Assembly: GCF_029240215.1 (NCBI RefSeq)
Contig: NZ_JARBTK010000011.1
Coordinates: 1-64,000, forward strand
DNA length: 64,000 nucleotides
Direction of reading: 5' to 3'
Source of the DNA: Chryseobacterium sp.
GTDB taxonomy: Bacteria > Bacteroidota > Bacteroidia > Flavobacteriales > Weeksellaceae
Shown piece by piece: positions 33,898 to 44,032 of the stretch; within the stretch, counting starts at the first letter, position 1, and each line of letters starts with the position of its first letter. The notes beneath the pieces are model-generated. The model ran no database searches and was not told where the DNA came from. It saw only the letters and a program-made list of their open reading frames with translations. A program made the translations under genes and the position numbers.

Positions 33898-35610
33898 TTA
33901 CTCACCACCTTCAACCTCTTTGATTCTTTTTTTGATAAAATCTACCGGGCGGATTCCGTTTATTTCGAGAAAAATATTTGAGAAACTCTGTCTGTTGCTG
34001 AAACCTGAGGCAGAAGCAATATGCTCTATGGAATACTTTCTCCATTCTCTGTCGTGATAGATCTTTTGTGTTGCGTAATTGATTCTTAACACGTTGATGT
34101 ATACACTGAAATTACTTCCTTTATATTCATTAATAACCTGAGACAGATAAGAGGTATTGGTTTTGAAGTGTTCGGCAAGCTTTTTCAAAGTCAAACCTTT
34201 TTCAAGGAATTTTTCGTTTGCTTCAAAATTACTAATATCTTTTAGCAGTTTTTCTACAATATTCTGATCAAGCTTGATATTTTTATTCAGATCAAATTTC
34301 AAAGGTTCAGGCTCAGCCTCAGAGAATTTTTCTTCTTCTATTTTCACCAATAATTGATTGTATTTCTCCTGAATCTGCTTTTGTTTTCTGATTCTGTAAA
34401 ACATCATAAAGCCTAACAGAATAATGATTATTCCGGAGATAATGAGCAAAGCAATACCAAATGAATTGGTTTTTTCGAGATTTTCTTTAACCTCAAGCAA
34501 TTGTTTTGTATCATAATCTTTATAAATACGGGTTGAAAGGTATTTAAAGTCAGAAGAAATAACGCTATCGACTTTTAAAAGCTGATTGGTATAATACAAT
34601 TCGTTTTCAGGACTGTTCTTTTTTTTGTAGTAAGTAATAAGTTCTTCATAATTACTCCTTAATTCAGGAAGAATAAACTGATGCTTATTAAATATAGAAT
34701 CGACTTTTTTATAATTTTCTACACCCAATTCCTTTTTACCCAAATTTGTATAACTTTTTCCCTTATAAAAGTATACATATGATGCCCAAGTAAAATCATT
34801 AGCCTTAAGAAGACCGGGCAATGACTCATCAAAATCCTTTATAGCTTCGGAGTATTTTTTATTTGAAAAATCAGAGACTCCTTTACTTTTTTTAAAATAA
34901 CTTTTTTCCAGAGTGAATTCCTTTGTCTTTGGCGTAAAAGCGGTGGCAAGATTTAGCAACCTTTTTACATCATCATTTTTTCCTAATGCCTGATAACATA
35001 TAATAGCTTGATGTATTGAGTTTAGATAGCCTTTTGTATTATTATAAATTAGATTTTCATGAATATTTCCTTTTGTTTTGTCTTCAAAAAAAGCAATACA
35101 TTCTTTAAATATTTCCAGAGCTTCATCATAGTGACCTAAATAGCTCTTAACCACACCAATATGATAAAAATTTTGGTATTTGAGAAACTCATTTTTAGAA
35201 TCTTTCAAATATTCATAAGCGGTTAAATATTCATTTAAAGCAAGCTGAAATTTTCTGTGATTGAAATAATAAATAACACCTTTACTCAAATATGCATTAC
35301 CAATAAGATCACTATTACCTGATTTCTTTGCAGCATAAATCGCACTGTCTGAATATTGTATTTTTTTATCTTTAGAAAATAAAATTGCATCTTTATAAGC
35401 CTGAAACAACTCAGAATAATTCTTTTCAGATTTAGCATGATTGATGTATTGATTAAGATAAATAAACGCACGTTGGTCGTTCTCCTCATATCCTAAATAT
35501 TTTTTCTGATACTTAGAATAAATATCTTGTGAAAATAAAATTGAAATAAAGAAGCAACAACACAACGTAATCAGTTTCTTTACATGTTGATATTTTTTTT
35601 TAAAAATCAT
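33898..35610 (-). CDS. TPR-containing membrane sensor with AraC-type HTH
   Basis: A one-component regulator common in Bacteroidetes. After an N-terminal signal-anchor (CCCFFISILFS), residues about 30-370 hold tetratricopeptide repeats (YDEALEIFKECIAFF, YSEAIKDFDESLPGL and others), presumably periplasmic. A transmembrane helix follows (about 385-407, IALLIISGIIIILLGFMMFY), then a short coiled coil, and the last 110 residues are an AraC DNA-binding domain (LTLKKLAEHFKTNTSYLSQV, then IEHIASASGFSNRQSFSNIF). The ATG at 35610 is preferred to a TTG two codons upstream. It is divergent from a lipoprotein gene whose promoter is in the shared spacer, so that gene is a possible target. Confidence 0.9.
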   Translation of the reverse strand: MIFKKKYQHVKKLITLCCCFFISILFSQDIYSKYQKKYLGYEENDQRAFIYLNQYINHAKSEKNYSELFQAYKDAILFSKDKKIQYSDSAIYAAKKSGNSDLIGNAYLSKGVIYYFNHRKFQLALNEYLTAYEYLKDSKNEFLKYQNFYHIGVVKSYLGHYDEALEIFKECIAFFEDKTKGNIHENLIYNNTKGYLNSIHQAIICYQALGKNDDVKRLLNLATAFTPKTKEFTLEKSYFKKSKGVSDFSNKKYSEAIKDFDESLPGLLKANDFTWASYVYFYKGKSYTNLGKKELGVENYKKVDSIFNKHQFILPELRSNYEELITYYKKKNSPENELYYTNQLLKVDSVISSDFKYLSTRIYKDYDTKQLLEVKENLEKTNSFGIALLIISGIIIILLGFMMFYRIRKQKQIQEKYNQLLVKIEEEKFSEAEPEPLKFDLNKNIKLDQNIVEKLLKDISNFEANEKFLEKGLTLKKLAEHFKTNTSYLSQVINEYKGSNFSVYINVLRINYATQKIYHDREWRKYSIEHIASASGFSNRQSFSNIFLEINGIRPVDFIKKRIKEVEGGE

Positions 35611-35776
35611 ATTCAAAATTAAGCAAATTCATTTATTATTACAATGGTCAACATCAAATAATTATTACGTTTACAATTTAGATGGAAAAATCTAATTTAT
35701 AATAAGTTATACAAATACATTAAGTAATTATTTATAAATTTTTACGACATGATTTATAAAATCACTTCCTATAAAC

Positions 35777-35807
35777 TTGCATAATGATAATCATATTTAT
35801 ATCTTTG
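35777..35807 (+). promoter_or_regulatory. Bacteroidetes-type promoter for the lipoprotein gene
   Basis: TTG (35777-35779), 20 nt, then TATCTTTG (35800-35807), a full match to the -33/-7 consensus, 46 nt before the ATG. Confidence 0.65.
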
Positions 35808-35853
35808 TAACAAATAAATTCAGTAATTAAAATAATATTAAATCTTAACTAAC

Positions 35854-36123
35854 ATGATACAAAAGTATTTTTTTATAGTAGTACTAATAGGGTGCATTAG
35901 CATTGTGTCTTGTAGGAGCGATGATGAATTTAACACTAAAAATGGCAATAGCATTTTAGAAGAAAAAATTCTTGAAAAAACTGAAAATAAAGATTCAGCA
36001 AAGAAATCATCTGACTCTTTAATAATAGACCAAGATTTATTTGTTAGATCCGACTCTTCAAAAGTTGAAATAATAGATAATCCACCTCCAGTAGAAACAA
36101 CACATTGGAAGAATAGTAAATAA
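35854..36123 (+). CDS. Small lipoprotein, 89 aa
   Basis: A type II signal peptide with lipobox SIVSC (cleavage before Cys20) makes this a membrane-anchored lipoprotein. The acidic residues just after Cys (RSDDEF) may act as a surface-export signal in the manner described for Bacteroidetes lipoproteins. The mature part is disordered and rich in Glu, Lys, Ser and Asp, with no known domain. It is flanked by a good promoter and a strong terminator, so it is a self-contained transcription unit. Function unknown. Confidence 0.75.
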   Translation: MIQKYFFIVVLIGCISIVSCRSDDEFNTKNGNSILEEKILEKTENKDSAKKSSDSLIIDQDLFVRSDSSKVEIIDNPPPVETTHWKNSK

Positions 36124-36137
36124 TTTAACTCTATATC

Positions 36138-36172
36138 AAAAAAAGCAAAACTAATATAGTTTTGCTTTTTTT
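36138..36172 (+). terminator. Strong terminator after the lipoprotein gene
   Basis: A run of seven A residues and GCAAAACTA pairs with TAGTTTTGC and seven T residues around ATA. The following 36173-36443 is AT-rich with no recognised feature. Confidence 0.9.
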
Positions 36173-36443
36173 GATTGATTAAATATCTTTAGACTGCTAT
36201 AAACACAAATAATACACAATTTCACACTTACTTCCACGAGTTACAAAGTATAAAAAATTAATTTAAACATTATTATATTCTCGGTTTTCCCCAAAACGTA
36301 AAAAATAATTATTAAATACCTTATTATTTTCATTTAAGCAAACTGGCTATATTACTACATTAACAGAATAAATAGCATTACAAGAATTTAATAAATTATT
36401 TTGAACACAAACATTAACTATTAATCAAAATTCATTTCATAAA

Positions 36444-36471
36444 AATAAGCTCTCAAAAATGAGAGCTTATT
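36444..36471 (-). terminator. Terminator after the large T9SS cargo gene
   Basis: AATAAGCTCTCA pairs perfectly with TGAGAGCTTATT around a 4-nt loop, followed on the minus strand by TTT. It lies 22 nt past the stop codon. Confidence 0.85.
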
Positions 36472-36493
36472 CGATGATTAATATTGCTTGTAT

Positions 36494-39400
36494 TTATTCC
36501 TTAATAAATTTCTTTTGCACATTACCTTTCACATCTTCTATGTCGATAACATATAATCCGTTAATCAGGCTACTTACATCAATTTTATTATTCATAATCA
36601 AACCAGTTGATACAAGACGTCCTGAAGCTGTATAAATCTTGTAATTTGCCTTTGCACTAATGTTTTTCACATTCAATACTGTACTTACCGGGTTTGGATA
36701 AATCAATATATCATTTTGGTTAACAGAATTTGGAACAGGAACTTTAGAAATTTTCACGGTATAATCTTCAACCTCACCATTATCGAAACTTACACAATTT
36801 ACCGGAATTCCGTCTTTTTGCATTGCAACTCTCATGACAACATATTTATAATCTGTCATACTCACAAATGCATCAGAAGGCACACTAAACGTTGTACTTG
36901 CAGTAGGATTCGTATTTGGACCGTCAACGAGAATTCTCTCATCTATATCAAAATATCCATTTCTATTAAAATCAATCCAAACTGCCACTCCGGCATTTTC
37001 TCCGTTAGTTAATGTTTTATCAATTGTGATCTGATTACCAGTTGATCCCTGAACCATTTCAATAAACTTTAATGGATCTCCAGTAAAGTCCGAGTAATTT
37101 GATGCAAGTGATTGATTAATCATTTCCGGTTTCCCATTAGGTTTAACCGTTACTTTAGAAATAAACTCTGTTGCAGAATTATTTGAGGAAACCTGGCAAT
37201 AGACAACAGTAGGGGTTGTAAAGTAATAAAGAGGGGTAAAATTACCTGGTGTTCCATTACAAATATTCGCAACCTGCATTTCATATTTAGTTAATTCCAA
37301 TAATCCGGTGATCGTATAGGTATTAGTACTCACAGGTACATTTATCCAGCTAGGAATGCCTACTTTTCTATATCTCAACATATAAGTTGCTCCAGGGAAA
37401 GGATCCCAAACTACCTCTGCACTTGTTGGGGTTAGTGTGGTAATCGTCAATCCGGGAGGAGGTATTTCACAAACTCTTATCGTGGTAAATACCTGTGGAT
37501 TTGCCCACGGGTTTGGAGTAACTTCACCAACACACTGATTAGCAACCTGTACTTCATAAGACACAAACGAACTTAATCCTGTAATTGTATAAGAGTTTGC
37601 CGGTGGTTGCGGAATCACAGGAGTTACCCATCCCGCAGCACCAGATCCAACTACTCTATACCTTAAAATATATGTTGCATTAGGAACAATTGGGTTCCAC
37701 GTAATAATGGCGGAATTTGAAGTGACATTTGTGATAGTTACATTCGGAGGTGTCGGATCGCATCTTGTTGTGAATGTTTGTATAGCTGTATAAGAACCGG
37801 CACCACCATTACCACATACTGCGGCCACTCTCACTTCGTAAGTAGTAGCTGGTGTTAAACCATTAATTGTAACAGGAGGATTACCTGCCAGAATAGAAGC
37901 ATTAATAACAATCCAAGTTGGTGATGTTATTTCTTTATACTCTAAAATAAATGCATTATTATTCGTTGCGGGAGTCCAGTTGATTGTGGCCGAATTATGA
38001 GTGACTGGATTAATTGTTACATTTGTTGGAGTAACATTACTACAAGGTCTCAATTTCACAGCATAATCTTCAACCTCACCATTTGCAGGATTTACACACA
38101 TTACAGGAGCACTTCCACGTTTCAACACAACTCTCATAGTGGTTGTAAATGGTCCTGTATAAATTCCTGTTGCCGGAACATCAAATATAGCCGTCACAGG
38201 AGTTGTTGTGCTTGATGCAGATGTCATAATTCTTTCAGAATCTGCAAAAATACCGTCTCTATTCCAGTCAATCCAAACATAAACAGCATCAGCATAAGTT
38301 GTTCCCACCCAAGATTTTGAAACAGAAATCTGATTACCCTGAGAACCGACCTCTAAATTGATCAACGTTGGAGGCGTATTATAACTGATATAATTTGTCT
38401 GTAAAGATGTATTATCCATTAAAGGAAAATTCACAGGCGTTACCTTTACATTAGAAATAAAATCATTAGTTCCCGTTCCTGTCATATTACAATACACAAC
38501 CGGAGGTGTAGTAAAGTTCACAGAACCACTAAAAGCTCCCTGAACACCACCACAGATCGTGGCAACCTGTACCTGATAAGCGGTCTGCTCAATCAGATTG
38601 GTAATTGAATGAAAACTTTGTCCTGCAGGAAGCGTAAGTCCTGTTGGGCTTGGCATCCAAGCTCCCGTCGTTCCTTCTCTCCATCTTATAACATACGTCG
38701 CATTTGCTGTTGGCATCCAAGAAACATAGGCAGTTGTAGCAGTCATACTATTGACAGCAATGTTTGTTGGCGGAGCTGTTGTGCAAGGCTGTAAATCAAT
38801 AAATTTAATTTGATAATCCTCAACTTCACCATTGCTTGTAAGCGCTGAGCAAGCATCCCCAGGAGTTAAGAAATATACAATAACCCTCATTTTAATTTTA
38901 CTAGTTCCAACATAAGCATTGGCAGGAACATCAAAATTAGCTGTAACGGGAGTTGTATTAGAATATCCTAAATTCATAATTCTTTCTCCGCCCGATGTTG
39001 TTGAAGGGTTATTATTAAAAATTCCATCTCCATTAAAATCTATCCATGCATATGTAGAATAAGTACCTGAAGAAATTGCTCTTCCTACAGACAAAACATT
39101 ATTGGTTGAATTTCTCAATAATGTAATTGTTTTAGTGGGATCTAAAGAATAATCCGTATAGGTTGACGGTCCTGAATTATTACTCGTTGGAGGTACGTTA
39201 GAACCAATCATTGAGATATTGCTAATATAACCATTGGTCACAGATCCTGTACCGGTATTACAGTATGTCAAAGCCGGTGTCGTAAAATTAACACTAGGTG
39301 AAAATGCTCCCTGCGTACCACAAATTGTTGCAATCTGTACTTCATATTGATTTTGCTCAGTAAGACCAGGAAGAGTAACACTATTTGTAAAAGGCGTATT

Positions 39401-40999
39401 GACATTGATGGTTTGCCAACCTCCGGAGGGAAGCAACCTGTATCTTACAACATAAGTTGCAGCTGCAGCAGGTGTCCATGAAACCGTAGCTGACGTTGTC
39501 GTAATATTACTTACCGTTATATTTGTTGGAGCAGTCGTTGTACACGGCGCCAAAACTGTCCCAACCATCTGAATAATCGGAATAACAGAATATCTGCTTG
39601 TAGCAGTTGGAGGATTTGCAGGATCAGGATTGGTTGTTGTATTATAATATAACATTCCTTTGTTTGTTCCTGCAGAATAACTTCCCCAGTTGGCTGTACA
39701 TGAAGTTCCTGTAGAATTCTCATCTACCGCTAAAACAATATTGCTGGTTCCGTTCCAAAGAAATGGAGTGCTCAATGGAATATTTACCCAAGTACCTGCT
39801 GTCATTGCAGGAAGTGTTCCTGAGTACACTTGTGTTAAAGATGAAGGAGACACCCAACTTGTAGTTGTTGCAAAATCAGTTTGTGTCGTATTTCCCATGT
39901 AGACCACCCATTGATTGTAATTTGCCTGTGTAGCTGCAGTAGTAGAAACATAGAATTTGATCGAAGTTATATAATTATTAGTTCCTACAGCGCCTGCAAC
40001 TTCTGAAGCAGTATAAATTTGCTGAGAATAATTAAATCCTGAACAAGAATAGACAGGCAAAAATGCATGTGTAGCTGTTCCTCCTCCAATCTGACCGGGC
40101 GTAAAAGGAGTTCCTTCTACCCATGCCGACTTGTCTGAAGCCGAACAAACAGATCTTACCCACCAATAATAAGTAGTTCCCGGAATCAATGGTGTTAAAT
40201 TAGCAGTTGTTCCCGGAGTTGCTGTGCCTAAAGTTGCTGCAACAGGAGGAGTATTTGTAGTAGTGTAATAATACTCATATCCATTTGCAGGAGCCGGAGC
40301 TGGAGACATAGGAGGAGTCCAGTTGATCGTACCTGAATTAGGAGTAATATTCGTTACCGGCAGAGTTGTCGGCACGAAACAGGTCGGAGCCTGTATTACC
40401 TGAACCTCATCCAGTAAAACATCATCATAGAAATATCCGTTTCCCGCTACATCTTTATCAACCGTAAATTTAAGCTGAATTGTAGCCCCAACATATACTG
40501 CACTCAGAGGAACACCAACCGTTCTCCATTCAGGATCGTTTGTGTTACTTGCCCAAATCTGCACCCATCCTGCTCCACTATTTATTTCAAGCTTCAGCTG
40601 ATTATGTTCATAATTAGGAACCGTACCTGTAAGTGATGTCAAATGATTTTTAAACCATTCAAACTTTACATAAGGGTTTGTTAATCCTGTAAGATTAATT
40701 TGAGGAGTTATTAATTCTACACTATGCTCATTTGCATAAGGGGAACTTGCATCTACCCAAGCAAATGTTCCTGCTGGTCTTCCTCCATTTCCTGTAGCAC
40801 CATAACCAGCCGAACCTGTAAATTTCCATTTAACGTTGGCATTGGTTGATGTAGTAGTGGGATTTTGACTGACCCAGCAGTTGGGTAAGGCACCGGTACT
40901 GAAAGACTGTAAAAAAGGTACCGGAACAGGCGCGCATTGCGCCGAAATTTTAGCTACTAAGGCTAAGAAGAAGGTTATAATTAGTAAAACTTTATTCAT
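36494..40999 (-). CDS. Large secreted protein with MAM-like, FN3 and GEVED domains and a T9SS sorting domain
   Basis: A 1501-residue extracellular protein. A signal peptide (1-20, ending ISAQ) is followed by a MAM/lectin-like domain (about 25-205, FEWFKNHL region). Multiple fibronectin type III domains follow, each with TSATVSWTP-like and YEVQVATICG-like strands. Three GEVED modules end in GEVEDYQIKF (about 728), GEVEDYAVKL (about 978) and GEVEDYTVKI (about 1411). The C-terminal 75 residues are a type A T9SS sorting domain, with ILIYPNPVSTVLNV, LINGLYVIDI and the final KKFIKE. The repeated Cys-containing strands suggest disulphides. It is probably an adhesin or glycan-binding surface protein. 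Substrate unknown. It is alone on its transcript. Confidence 0.93.
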   Translation of the reverse strand: MNKVLLIITFFLALVAKISAQCAPVPVPFLQSFSTGALPNCWVSQNPTTTSTNANVKWKFTGSAGYGATGNGGRPAGTFAWVDASSPYANEHSVELITPQINLTGLTNPYVKFEWFKNHLTSLTGTVPNYEHNQLKLEINSGAGWVQIWASNTNDPEWRTVGVPLSAVYVGATIQLKFTVDKDVAGNGYFYDDVLLDEVQVIQAPTCFVPTTLPVTNITPNSGTINWTPPMSPAPAPANGYEYYYTTTNTPPVAATLGTATPGTTANLTPLIPGTTYYWWVRSVCSASDKSAWVEGTPFTPGQIGGGTATHAFLPVYSCSGFNYSQQIYTASEVAGAVGTNNYITSIKFYVSTTAATQANYNQWVVYMGNTTQTDFATTTSWVSPSSLTQVYSGTLPAMTAGTWVNIPLSTPFLWNGTSNIVLAVDENSTGTSCTANWGSYSAGTNKGMLYYNTTTNPDPANPPTATSRYSVIPIIQMVGTVLAPCTTTAPTNITVSNITTTSATVSWTPAAAATYVVRYRLLPSGGWQTINVNTPFTNSVTLPGLTEQNQYEVQIATICGTQGAFSPSVNFTTPALTYCNTGTGSVTNGYISNISMIGSNVPPTSNNSGPSTYTDYSLDPTKTITLLRNSTNNVLSVGRAISSGTYSTYAWIDFNGDGIFNNNPSTTSGGERIMNLGYSNTTPVTANFDVPANAYVGTSKIKMRVIVYFLTPGDACSALTSNGEVEDYQIKFIDLQPCTTAPPTNIAVNSMTATTAYVSWMPTANATYVIRWREGTTGAWMPSPTGLTLPAGQSFHSITNLIEQTAYQVQVATICGGVQGAFSGSVNFTTPPVVYCNMTGTGTNDFISNVKVTPVNFPLMDNTSLQTNYISYNTPPTLINLEVGSQGNQISVSKSWVGTTYADAVYVWIDWNRDGIFADSERIMTSASSTTTPVTAIFDVPATGIYTGPFTTTMRVVLKRGSAPVMCVNPANGEVEDYAVKLRPCSNVTPTNVTINPVTHNSATINWTPATNNNAFILEYKEITSPTWIVINASILAGNPPVTINGLTPATTYEVRVAAVCGNGGAGSYTAIQTFTTRCDPTPPNVTITNVTSNSAIITWNPIVPNATYILRYRVVGSGAAGWVTPVIPQPPANSYTITGLSSFVSYEVQVANQCVGEVTPNPWANPQVFTTIRVCEIPPPGLTITTLTPTSAEVVWDPFPGATYMLRYRKVGIPSWINVPVSTNTYTITGLLELTKYEMQVANICNGTPGNFTPLYYFTTPTVVYCQVSSNNSATEFISKVTVKPNGKPEMINQSLASNYSDFTGDPLKFIEMVQGSTGNQITIDKTLTNGENAGVAVWIDFNRNGYFDIDERILVDGPNTNPTASTTFSVPSDAFVSMTDYKYVVMRVAMQKDGIPVNCVSFDNGEVEDYTVKISKVPVPNSVNQNDILIYPNPVSTVLNVKNISAKANYKIYTASGRLVSTGLIMNNKIDVSSLINGLYVIDIEDVKGNVQKKFIKE

Positions 41000-41585
41000 A
41001 TTCTAATATTATGAGTTATACATTTTTTTAAAAATTTATCGTAGTGATTTTATCTACATAAGAGAGATTTTTAAGTAATATCATCGTCTAAAGAGAGGCA
41101 AAACTGTAAAAAATTTGAGCAACTTTCCATAGGCTTAATTATATTGATAATTGACAAATTTAATTATTTTCAACAACTTAGCAACATTTTTTTATTTAAA
41201 ATATAAAAAACAACGTTATTAATTAAAAATAATACAATAAATCACAGTTATGCAGAAATATAAATGAGATAAAACACTTATCATTATTTTCGCAAATAAT
41301 TGTGTAAAAAAATAGTAACAGTAAACAAATATTTTCGCATCGATTCATTGCAAAATCTCGGTTATGCAAAATTTATTTCCTCTTTCTGCTGACTTAATTT
41401 TTTTAAATTATTTTTAAAGAAATCTATATTTCAATAATTTTAATATTCCCGGAAAGAAAGTGATTTTATTTTGATGTATACGAATTAACCCATTCACACA
41501 AAATTTGTTTTTAAGAGAATTATAGAGAACGATATATTTAATTTTTCATAAATTCGTTTTCAACAAAAAAATTCACTTTACAAGA
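41000..41585. other. 586-bp AT-rich region between divergent genes
   Basis: No gene or strong hairpin. Short motifs recur: GTTATGCA at about 41248 and 41361, and ATTTTCGCA at about 41288 and 41333. They may be binding sites, but base composition makes chance likely. I found no good promoter pair for either flanking gene. Confidence 0.35.
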
Positions 41586-41918
41586 ATGAAAATCAAACCG
41601 CAGTTCACAGCAATCCTCACCTATTTACCTGCAAAAGACGGAGTAAAAACGACCCCTGTTTCCTCGGGATACAGACCTTCCATCAAATTTCCTTTTGACC
41701 TGGAATTGTATACAGGTATGCAGAATTTTATCGGAACTGATCTGGTTTTTCCAGGAGATACTGTTACTGCCGAAATTGCCTTGCTAAAAAGTGAATATGT
41801 AACCGGGAAAATCTACGAGGGATTGGATTTTGATTTTTTTGAAGGTGAAAATTTGATCGGTCATGGCGTTGTCACAAAAATCATAAATCCTGAACAAACT
41901 AATCCTTCTGAGGAATAA
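41586..41918 (+). CDS. Free-standing EF-Tu C-terminal (domain 3)-like protein, 110 aa
   Basis: The whole protein matches the last beta barrel of elongation factor Tu and little else: FTAILTYLPAKDG corresponds to the strand before the GGR loop, then TTPVSSGYRPSIKF (EF-Tu: HTPFFxGYRPQFYF), GTDLVFPGDTVTAEIALL (EF-Tu: MVMPGDxVxMxVxL), and the end GEGxxIGxGVVTKI-type strand (GENLIGHGVVTKIIN). There is no GTPase domain and no room for one upstream. In EF-Tu this domain contacts tRNA and EF-Ts. A role here is unknown and could be protein or tRNA binding. Convergent with the photolyase gene. Confidence 0.8.
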   Translation: MKIKPQFTAILTYLPAKDGVKTTPVSSGYRPSIKFPFDLELYTGMQNFIGTDLVFPGDTVTAEIALLKSEYVTGKIYEGLDFDFFEGENLIGHGVVTKIINPEQTNPSEE

Positions 41919-41958
41919 GATATTTCGTGAAGATTTAAAATATTTGGCTAAAAATAGT

Positions 41959-43251
41959 TTATTCCGTTTGCTCCAGGCCTTCCTTATATATTTTCAATGC
42001 TCTTTCTCTCGCCGACTTGTGCTCAACGACTGGTTTTTCGTTATAATCTTCTGGAAGCCATTTTTTGATATAGTGTAAGTCTTTATCAAATTTTTTAGTC
42101 TGAGCCTCCGGACTGAAAACCCTGAAATATGGAGCCGCATCACAACCACAACCTGCTGCCCATTGCCAGTTTCCGTTGTTTGACGATAATTCATAATCCA
42201 AAAGTTTTTCTGCAAAATATGCTTCTCCCCATCTCCAGTCAATCAACAGATGTTTAGTAAGAAAACTTGCGGTGATCATTCTGACTCTGTTGTGCATAAA
42301 TCCGATTTCATTGAGCTGTCGCATTCCGGCATCGACAATGGGAAAGCCCGTTTTTCCTTCACACCACAGTTTAAATTCTTTCTCATCGTTTCGCCATTCA
42401 ATATTTTCATATTTTTTTTTGAAACATTTATTAACAACAAAAGGAAAATGGAACAAGATCTGCATAAAAAATTCGCGCCAGATCAATTCACTAAGCCAGA
42501 TTTTATTGTGTTTTACAGCAAATTCTACACATTTTCTAATGGAAATCGTTCCAAAGCGAAGCGCAATTCCTAGATGTGTTGTATGATCTAAAGCAGGAAA
42601 ATCTCTGTACTGATCGTAAGAATCGATGATTTTATTTTCTAAAGTTGGTTTTTTAAATTCAAAATCTGTTTTTTCAAATCCAATTTCTTCCAGACTGAGA
42701 ATTTTTTCAAATTTTGCAGAGAGAAAATTTTTAAAATCAGCCTCAAACTTTGTAATTTTTATGGTATTGAAATTTTCTTGCCATTTTTTTGAATAAGGTG
42801 TGAAAACGGTGTAAGGAGAATTGTCACTTTTTAAAACTTCTTTTTTTTCAAAAATCACCTGATCTTTGAAATCTGAAAATTTAATTCCTTTTTTATCTAA
42901 AAAATCTGCAACAGACTCATCCCGTTTTATAGCCTGCGGTTCGTAATCTCTGTTACAGAAAACCGTATCAATATCATAATCTTTGAGCAACTGTTTAAAT
43001 ATTTCCAATGGTTTTCCGTAGAAAGTTTTTAATAAACTTTTATGTTTTTTAAGCTCATTGTTGATTTCAGTCAATACCTGTTGAATATAATCTACCCTTT
43101 TATCAGATTTGTTACTTAACTGATCAAGGATTTCACGATCAAAAATAAATACCGGCAATACTTTTACTTCTGATTTCAAAGCGTGATATAATCCCACATT
43201 GTCTTCAAGCCTCAAATCTCTGCGGAACCAAAAAACATTAATCTTACTCAT
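41959..43251 (-). CDS. phr: Deoxyribodipyrimidine photolyase (class I, cryptochrome/photolyase family)
   Basis: A 430-residue flavoprotein that would repair UV-induced pyrimidine dimers using blue light. It opens with the conserved NVFWFRRDLRLEDN in the antenna-binding fold, has the FAD-binding WRWGEAYFAEKLLDYELSSN block and NGNWQWAAGCGCDAAPYFRV, then the family's C-terminal FSPEAQTKKFD. The Trp residues used for electron transfer appear to be present. Monocistronic. Together with the LOV kinase it means the window encodes at least two light-responsive flavoproteins. Confidence 0.95.
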   Translation of the reverse strand: MSKINVFWFRRDLRLEDNVGLYHALKSEVKVLPVFIFDREILDQLSNKSDKRVDYIQQVLTEINNELKKHKSLLKTFYGKPLEIFKQLLKDYDIDTVFCNRDYEPQAIKRDESVADFLDKKGIKFSDFKDQVIFEKKEVLKSDNSPYTVFTPYSKKWQENFNTIKITKFEADFKNFLSAKFEKILSLEEIGFEKTDFEFKKPTLENKIIDSYDQYRDFPALDHTTHLGIALRFGTISIRKCVEFAVKHNKIWLSELIWREFFMQILFHFPFVVNKCFKKKYENIEWRNDEKEFKLWCEGKTGFPIVDAGMRQLNEIGFMHNRVRMITASFLTKHLLIDWRWGEAYFAEKLLDYELSSNNGNWQWAAGCGCDAAPYFRVFSPEAQTKKFDKDLHYIKKWLPEDYNEKPVVEHKSARERALKIYKEGLEQTE

Positions 43252-43401
43252 TCAAAAATTTATTACTGACAAGATACAAATCTTAAACCACGAATCTTAT
43301 TCTTAATTTTTTTAAATAATTATTATTCGTTTAAAAGCATTTGATGTCTTAGTCGGGCATACTTCTTGTACCAAACGATCTTAACCAAAATATAATTTAT
43401 T

Positions 43402-43863
43402 ATGAATAATGAAAGAATTGCAGTTATCTTAAATGATCTTCTGCACATTACCAACGACAGAATTGCAGGCTTCGAAAGCGTTGAAGGTCAGGTTTGGGAG
43501 TCTTATTCTGATCTGAAACAAGAATATGACCGTATGATTTCAGAATCAAAAATCATGAAAAACGAATTGATCAATCTCATCCAGGAAAAAGGCGGAAAAG
43601 CAGATGATTCAGCTTCTGTTGCAGGAGCAATTCACCGTACATGGATTGATCTGAAAAATTCATTTGTTGGAGGCAGCAAAGAAAAATCTACACTTGAAAA
43701 CGTCGTTTACGGTGAAAAAAATGCGATTAAAGCTTACGAAGATGTTCTTACCAGCGGAGAGCTATGTAGCGAAAGTGCAAAGCTGGTTGCTGACCAATTG
43801 CAACAACTTAGAGATTCTTATACAAAATTTAAAAATATTGAAGAATATAAAAAGAAATCTTGA
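43402..43863 (+). CDS. PA2169-family four-helix-bundle protein, second copy
   Basis: 153 helical residues paralogous to the protein at 30921-31373: both share NDLLxITNDRIxGF, an EYDRM-like segment, a Gly-rich turn before the GAIHRxWIDxKNSF block, and a C-terminal QLxxLxxSYxKFxN helix. This copy has GGSKEKSTLENVVYGE where the other has GNKDGSTLENVVFGE. It stands alone on the plus strand. Two paralogues 12 kb apart with different neighbours suggest different regulation rather than tandem amplification. Confidence 0.88.
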   Translation: MNNERIAVILNDLLHITNDRIAGFESVEGQVWESYSDLKQEYDRMISESKIMKNELINLIQEKGGKADDSASVAGAIHRTWIDLKNSFVGGSKEKSTLENVVYGEKNAIKAYEDVLTSGELCSESAKLVADQLQQLRDSYTKFKNIEEYKKKS

Positions 43864-44032
43864 ATATTTTAACAAATTAATTAACATACTGAAAATCAGA
43901 TAGTTTTAAAATTACTATGTTCAGAATTTAAAATTAATTTATAATAATCTTTCTAAATAGGTAATAAGACAGGGAATTGTCATAATTTTGAACATTACTC
44001 CGTAAAAAAAGACTTTCAGTGGGTATGTATTA

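Noticed and set aside
41240..41400. Recurring GTTATGCA and ATTTTCGCA motifs as an operator array
   Set aside because: The two motifs appear in different order and spacing, and base composition makes chance repetition likely.
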